A DNA stretch of 64,000 nucleotides, from positions 372,001-436,000 of the forward strand of contig NZ_BMFK01000002.1 of assembly GCF_014638355.1 (NCBI RefSeq), written 5' to 3'. Below the pieces are notes generated by a model, which did no database searches, was not told the DNA's origin, and worked only from the letters and a program-made list of their open reading frames with translations. The position numbers and the translations under genes were made by a program. How positions within the stretch are numbered: position 1 is the first letter of the stretch; every line of letters begins with the position of its first letter. The stretch is from Priestia taiwanensis (GTDB taxonomy: Bacteria; Bacillota; Bacilli; Bacillales; Bacillaceae_G). This document shows, one piece after another, positions 59,577 to 64,000 of this stretch.

Positions 59577-59633
59577 TTTTTTCTAAACGAGTAAGCAGGG
59601 TGTCTAATTCCCCTCCTTATCCGCTTTCAGATT

Positions 59634-60542
59634 TTATTGTTGTACCTCTTCACTCTCTCGTTGATTGATACAATGAATGATACGGGCACCTTCTTTTTCT
59701 ACTTCAAGTTGTTGCACAAGCATATCTTCTGCTATCTTTTGCAAAACTTGTTGCAATGATTCACCTTCTCCTGCCCCTGTAAATACTAATACACAAGGTC
59801 CCGCTCCGCTCAAGACTGTTCCATACGCACCGTTTTCTTTCGCAACTTGACGAACTTTCTCTAAATGAGGAACAAGCTTGCTTCGATATGGTTCGTGAAA
59901 TACATCCTCTTCCATAACTCCTTTTGCTGTATCCCAGTCTCCAAGTAATAGCGAAGCTACAAGTACATTCGCTGTAGCGCTTGCTTTTACCGCATCTTTG
60001 TAAGGCATTGCTTCCGGTAACACATTACGACTCTCTGTCGTCTTTAACTCCGTATATGGAATTACTGCAATGATATCACATGGTGGAAATGTATGATGAA
60101 TATAACGAACTTTCGCTTCAACTACCATTCCAACAACAAAGTCCCCTAATATTGCTGGTGCAACATTATCTGGATGCTGCTCAATAATAGAAGCTATTTT
60201 TACCTTCTCTTCCTTTGATAACAATAAATTACCTAACATATTTGCTACCTCAATTCCAGCAACTATCGCAGAAGCACTACTACCAAGCCCTCTCGTCAAT
60301 GGAATATCGTTGCGGACTTTTAACGTATGTGGTGGAAGAGATGGGTGCACATATAGTGCTGTTTCCACAATTAAATTTCGCTCATCCTGTGGAATATCAT
60401 CACCTAAATCATGTATTACATTCCATACCTCTGAAGGGCCGATAACTTCTACATCTAAGTAGAGAGATAACGCTAATCCCATCGAATCAAAACCAGGACC
60501 TAAATTTGCTGTCGTTGCGGGTACACGTACTGTGAACATCAT
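59634..60542 (-). CDS. thrB: Homoserine kinase
   Basis: Phosphorylates homoserine for threonine synthesis. The protein has 302 residues. GHMP kinase motifs: [17 protein letters not shown] near the start, ATP loop [16 protein letters not shown] near residue 86, and [14 protein letters not shown] near residue 243. ATG (doubled) overlaps the thrC stop by four bases (ATGA); GGTGGAG serves as SD. Last gene of hom-thrC-thrB. Confidence 0.96.
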   Translation of the reverse strand: MMFTVRVPATTANLGPGFDSMGLALSLYLDVEVIGPSEVWNVIHDLGDDIPQDERNLIVETALYVHPSLPPHTLKVRNDIPLTRGLGSSASAIVAGIEVANMLGNLLLSKEEKVKIASIIEQHPDNVAPAILGDFVVGMVVEAKVRYIHHTFPPCDIIAVIPYTELKTTESRNVLPEAMPYKDAVKASATANVLVASLLLGDWDTAKGVMEEDVFHEPYRSKLVPHLEKVRQVAKENGAYGTVLSGAGPCVLVFTGAGEGESLQQVLQKIAEDMLVQQLEVEKEGARIIHCINQRESEEVQQ

Positions 60543-61594
60543 GCTAATACTCCACCACGAAGATACGTACGAATCTCTTCTATATCATTTAATTCCGTGA
60601 TATTCACTTCACTAGAAGAAAGAGCCGTATCTTGATCTTTCAAGCCATTGCCCGTTAACACAAGTACCACTGTTTCTCCTTTCTTGATTTTTCCTTCTTC
60701 CACATGTTTTATTACACCTGCTACTGATGCAGCTGAACCTGGCTCCGCGAAAATCCCTTCCTTCCGTGCAATCTCGTGATAAGCATGAAGAATCTCATCA
60801 TCCGTTACGAAGTCAATTTCCCCGCCTGACGTTGTTGCAGCCTGCACAGCACCATTCCAACTCGCAGGATTTCCAATACGAATTGCCGTTGCGATTGTTT
60901 CAGGAGCTTCAATTGGCTCTCCTTTTACAATCGCTGCCGCTCCCTCTGCTTCAAAACCATGTATACGAGGAAGAGCATAACCAGCCCTCTTATGATACTC
61001 ATTAAATCCCTTCCAATATGCTGTAATGTTCCCAGCATTACCAACTGGAATGGCAAGCACATCCGGCGCCTCTCCTAATTGCTCACATACTTCAAACGCT
61101 GCTGTTTTTTGCCCTTCAATTCGATAAGGATTAACTGAGTTTACAAGTGTAATAGCTTCTGTTTCTGCTAATTTTCTTACCGCTTTTAACGCTTCGTCAA
61201 AGTTCCCATCAATCGCCACAATATTAGCTCCGTACATCACCGCCTGAGCTAACTTACCAAGCGCAATCTTCCCACTCGGAATGACGATATATGCTTTCAA
61301 ACCTGCACGGGCAGCATATGCAGCCGCTGAAGCAGATGTATTACCTGTTGAAGCACAAATAATTGCTTCTGTACCTTCTTCTTTCGCTTTTGCCACCGCC
61401 ATCACCATTCCACGGTCTTTAAAGGAGCCAGTTGGATTTGCTCCTTCTAACTTTGCATATAGCCTAATACCAAGTTCCTTTGATAACTGTGTAAGAGGCA
61501 CTAACGGCGTATTTCCTTCTACTAATGATACAATTGGTGTTGCTTCTGTTATCGGTAAGAAATCTCGGTACTTGTCTAATAACCCTTTATACAT
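60539..61594 (-). CDS. thrC: Threonine synthase
   Basis: PLP enzyme converting O-phosphohomoserine to threonine. The protein has 351 residues. PLP Lys in [11 protein letters not shown] (residue about 58), phosphate loop [14 protein letters not shown], and [15 protein letters not shown] with AAGGGGAA, four bases after the hom stop. It is the short form, typical of Bacillus. Middle gene of the threonine operon. Confidence 0.96.
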   Translation of the reverse strand: MYKGLLDKYRDFLPITEATPIVSLVEGNTPLVPLTQLSKELGIRLYAKLEGANPTGSFKDRGMVMAVAKAKEEGTEAIICASTGNTSASAAAYAARAGLKAYIVIPSGKIALGKLAQAVMYGANIVAIDGNFDEALKAVRKLAETEAITLVNSVNPYRIEGQKTAAFEVCEQLGEAPDVLAIPVGNAGNITAYWKGFNEYHKRAGYALPRIHGFEAEGAAAIVKGEPIEAPETIATAIRIGNPASWNGAVQAATTSGGEIDFVTDDEILHAYHEIARKEGIFAEPGSAASVAGVIKHVEEGKIKKGETVVLVLTGNGLKDQDTALSSSEVNITELNDIEEIRTYLRGGVLA

Positions 61595-61598
61595 GAAC

Positions 61599-62882
61599 TT
61601 ATTCCCCTTCCACTCGATATAAACTAACCATCTCCATATATTGACTGTCTAACGATGCACATACTTGTTGTATTTGCTTCTTCGATGTTGAATGCGTCAC
61701 AACAACAACCTCCGCATTTTCATCATCTAGTGGCAATTGCAAAATTTTATCGAAGCTTATATTTTCTTGTACAAAACTTTTCGTCAATGCTAAGAATGTA
61801 CCTGTTTCATCTTTCATATGCACACGCAAGAAATACTTTGAATGAATGTTGCTATCATCTTGTAACACTTTCGACCTAGATGCGAATGACATCGCTTTTC
61901 CTGTCGTACCAAGGCGCATATGCTTCACTACTGTTACAATATCACTTACAACAGCCGTTGCTGTCGGCAATTGTCCCGCACCTGGTCCATAGAACATTGT
62001 CTGTCCAACTGCTTCTCCGTACACGTATACAGCATTATATTCATTACGTACACCCGCTAATGGATGTGACTTTGGTATAAGTGTTGGTGCAACGCTAATC
62101 GATACCGCACCATCCTTCTCTTCAGCTGTTCCAATTAGCTTCATGACATATCCTAACTGTGAAGCAAGTTGTAAATCTTTTTGCGTAACATGGCGAATTC
62201 CTTTTACATCAACATCTTCAAATGCTACTTTCATCGAAAATCCTAATGTCGCTAAAATAACCATTTTTCGTGCCGCATCTAATCCATCGACATCCGCTGT
62301 TGGATCAGATTCAGCAAATCCTAGCGCTTGTGCTTCTCGTAACACACCTTCATACGAAACGCCTTCCTCTGTCATTTTCGTTAACATATAGTTTGTTGTT
62401 CCATTCACAATTCCCATTACTTTTTGAATGCGATCGGAAGCTAATCCATCTACTAAACCTCTTAAAATCGGAATTCCTCCTGCTACTGATGCCTCGTAAT
62501 ACAAATCCGAACCATTCCTTGCAGCAGCGTTCAATAACTCTTCTCCGTGCATCGCAAGCAAATCTTTGTTTGCTGTAACAACGTGCTTCTTCGCTTCAAA
62601 TGCACGCAAAATATACTCCTTTGCTTCCTCTGTTCCCCCCATTACTTCTACTACAACGTGAATAGAAGTATCTTCTAGTATATCTTCAATACATGTCGTT
62701 AACTGTGCACCGTGTAACGGATAAGACCTTTCTTTTTCCTTATCACGAACAACGATTTTCTTCACTACTACATCACAACCTGTTTCTCGCTCCATCTTCT
62801 CTTTATGCTCATGCAAAATCCGTACTACACCACTACCAACTGTTCCATATCCTATTAATCCAACTCCTACAACCTCTTTCAT
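61599..62882 (-). CDS. hom: Homoserine dehydrogenase
   Basis: Reduces aspartate semialdehyde to homoserine. The protein has 427 residues. The N-terminal Rossmann motif is [16 protein letters not shown], the catalytic region [12 protein letters not shown] and [19 protein letters not shown], and a C-terminal ACT domain (residues about 350-425) probably gives threonine feedback. ATG with GAGGGTG. First gene of the operon; a sigma-A-like promoter (TTGCTT, 17, TATAAT) lies 70 bases upstream. Confidence 0.96.
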   Translation of the reverse strand: MKEVVGVGLIGYGTVGSGVVRILHEHKEKMERETGCDVVVKKIVVRDKEKERSYPLHGAQLTTCIEDILEDTSIHVVVEVMGGTEEAKEYILRAFEAKKHVVTANKDLLAMHGEELLNAAARNGSDLYYEASVAGGIPILRGLVDGLASDRIQKVMGIVNGTTNYMLTKMTEEGVSYEGVLREAQALGFAESDPTADVDGLDAARKMVILATLGFSMKVAFEDVDVKGIRHVTQKDLQLASQLGYVMKLIGTAEEKDGAVSISVAPTLIPKSHPLAGVRNEYNAVYVYGEAVGQTMFYGPGAGQLPTATAVVSDIVTVVKHMRLGTTGKAMSFASRSKVLQDDSNIHSKYFLRVHMKDETGTFLALTKSFVQENISFDKILQLPLDDENAEVVVVTHSTSKKQIQQVCASLDSQYMEMVSLYRVEGE

Positions 62883-62950
62883 TTGCTACACCCTCGTTTC
62901 TCCTATAATTTAAAAAGAATAATGCATTGATTGGTTTCTCTATTCCACTC

Positions 62951-62979
62951 ATTATATAAAGTAATAGCTTAAAAAGCAA
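62951..62979 (-). promoter_or_regulatory. hom-thrC-thrB promoter
   Basis: Minus-strand TTGCTT, 17 bases, TATAAT. No T-box or riboswitch signature is seen between it and hom. Confidence 0.6.
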
Positions 62980-63054
62980 AATATTCTGATAATTAATTCG
63001 TTTTTCCATTATGTATATTGCAAGAATCAAAAGAGGTGCGACGGTATTCCATGC

Positions 63055-63093
63055 AAAAAGAAAAGACCACTTTCTTTTGCGGTCTTTTCTCTC
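63055..63093 (-). terminator. Terminator of the nucleotidase gene
   Basis: Minus strand AAAAGACCGC / GTGGTCTTTT stem followed by CTTTTTG. Confidence 0.87.
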
Positions 63094-63100
63094 CATCTCA

Positions 63101-64000
63101 TTATTCATTTGATGTCATATGTTTACGACTGTATAGAAATACCCCACTACCAACTACAAATAATATTAACCCACTTAAAAGAAGATTAAAGATAGGGGTT
63201 GCTGTATTCGGTAGTTCTTTTTCTTCTGTTCCTTTCGTGTGTTCTTTCGTTACATCTTTTCCACCGTCCGATTCATTCAGACCTGGCTTTTCTGTTTCCT
63301 TCGTCTCCTCTTTCTCTTCTACCGTTGGTTCTTTCTGTTCTGGCGGTGTTGTTGTTTCTGCTTTTAGCGGTAATGTATATTTATATGTCGCAAATCCGCT
63401 TCCTTCTGTTTTTGCATACGAAATTGGTGAATCCGCTCCGATATATGCTTGTCCCTTTGGTGAAGATTCAAATACTGTATTTACATGTGCATATTGTTTG
63501 TCGATTGGGGCAAATGACCAGTTTTTATCTGCTGTTGGATTAATATTTTTTGTATCACGAATGTATTCAACGATTGTTTCTCTCGTTTCTTTCGCACCGC
63601 TATAGATTGTCTGTGCATCTTTCACACCTGGAAATGCTTTATTCGAACCACGATAGTTATTTGTCACCACAACAAATTTCTGATCTGCCACTACTGGCTT
63701 CCCGTTGTAGGAAAGGTTCACAATACGACTTGTATTCGCATTTAACACTTCATTTTTCGCACCGTATTTAGCTGGCTTTGTTACGTCAATCTGGTATGTT
63801 ACACCATCAATGACATCAAAATTATACGTACGGAACTTCGTGTCTACTAATTGTTGCTCTTCTTTCTTGGATACATCGATATGATTAAATTGCCCTGCCG
63901 ACATCTCTAACCATTCTTGTAGCTGACTACCTGTTACTAATAGACCGTACACTGTATTCGGATATACGTATAAGTCTGCTACGTTTTTAATTGCTAACGT
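63101..64000 (-). CDS. Wall-anchored 2',3'-cyclic nucleotide phosphodiesterase/5'-nucleotidase, 3' part
   Basis: The frame stays open to the window edge, so only the last 299 residues are seen. They begin in the 5'-nucleotidase C-terminal domain (YVYPNTVYGLLVTGSQLQEWLEMSAGQFN), with VDGVTYQIDVTKPAKY and a conserved VVTNNYRGSNKAFPG. A Lys/Glu/Thr-rich linker follows. The C-terminus is a sortase signal: LPNTA (63200-63214), a hydrophobic span and SRKH. CpdB/YfkN enzymes scavenge extracellular nucleotides. LPNTA rather than LPXTG suggests a sporulation-type class D sortase. Confidence 0.88.
   Translation of the reverse strand, partial: TLAIKNVADLYVYPNTVYGLLVTGSQLQEWLEMSAGQFNHIDVSKKEEQQLVDTKFRTYNFDVIDGVTYQIDVTKPAKYGAKNEVLNANTSRIVNLSYNGKPVVADQKFVVVTNNYRGSNKAFPGVKDAQTIYSGAKETRETIVEYIRDTKNINPTADKNWSFAPIDKQYAHVNTVFESSPKGQAYIGADSPISYAKTEGSGFATYKYTLPLKAETTTPPEQKEPTVEEKEETKETEKPGLNESDGGKDVTKEHTKGTEEKELPNTATPIFNLLLSGLILFVVGSGVFLYSRKHMTSNE

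Larger units (their letters stand above)
59296..59633 (-). promoter_or_regulatory. Complex upstream region of ccpA
   Basis: This 338-base gene-free stretch lies between thrB and ccpA. Reading toward ccpA, it holds an orphan SD-like AAGGAGGGG after thrB, a cre-like site, a sigma-A-like promoter, the palindrome ATACAATTGTAT at the -10, a terminator-like hairpin, and a second palindrome AAACTATAGTTT near 59331-59342 with a weak -35. No ORF of note and no thrB terminator other than the hairpin is visible. Confidence 0.55.

Noticed and set aside
62833..63108. Minus-strand ORF of 91 codons between the nucleotidase and hom
   Set aside because: It crosses the nucleotidase terminator and overlaps the hom promoter and start; no SD.
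63018..63605. Plus-strand ORF of 195 codons
   Set aside because: Antisense to the nucleotidase; Ser/Phe/Val-rich composition is the mirror of its Lys/Glu/Thr-rich linker.

Overview
The window is a chromosomal segment of a low-GC Bacillus, most likely of the Bacillus cereus group. Evidence: gene content and order largely follow the B. subtilis ytvI-pyk-pfkA-accAD to acuABC-ccpA region; there is an alpha/beta-type spore SASP and a Bacillus-type T-box tyrS; Shine-Dalgarno sequences are strong and GTG/TTG starts are frequent; and the last gene carries an LPNTA sorting signal of the kind used by the B. anthracis sporulation sortase. I see no rRNA, tRNA, IS element, prophage or CRISPR array.

1-11.2 kb: end of a YtvI-type permease, fxsA, then the glycolysis and fatty-acid block pfkA-pyk and ytsJ(malic enzyme)-GntR-accD-accA, then dnaE. 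The malic enzyme/GntR/acc genes look like one operon. Its promoter is followed directly by a palindrome of the FadR-subfamily operator type, which suggests autoregulation by the embedded GntR protein.

11.3-25.2 kb: sporulation genes ytrHI, nanoRNase nrnA, ytpI, ytoI, ytkL, an M24 dipeptidase, mprF, a lytic transglycosylase, ald, a universal stress protein and the argGH operon with ARG boxes.

25.3-29.3 kb: a less conserved block with a small unknown gene, an EcsC protein, a YkuE-like phosphoesterase, a PrsA-like foldase without a lipobox, and a second SepF-domain protein with an acidic tail.

29.5-47.1 kb: ackA-ytxK, tpx, a nucleotidyltransferase, ytfIJ, nadK2, two orphan peptide-type ABC permeases, ytcJ and ytcI, a SASP gene with a sigma-G-like promoter, thiI-iscS, ezrA, free-Met-R-sulfoxide reductase, and rpsD with a long leader.

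47.1-64 kb: an oxalate decarboxylase behind a sigma-E-like promoter, a short MscS-type channel, a possible new small transcription unit, tyrS with its T-box, a class A PBP, the acetate utilisation block acsA/acuABC, ccpA with a complex upstream region, hom-thrC-thrB, and the 3' part of a wall-anchored nucleotidase.

Central carbon genes (pfkA-pyk, malic enzyme, accDA, ald, ackA, acsA, ccpA) are concentrated here. cre-like sites occur near ald, acsA and ccpA, so CcpA probably links several of these units. Most intergenic ends carry clear intrinsic terminators. Start sites were chosen by Shine-Dalgarno position and family length, and many are GTG or TTG.
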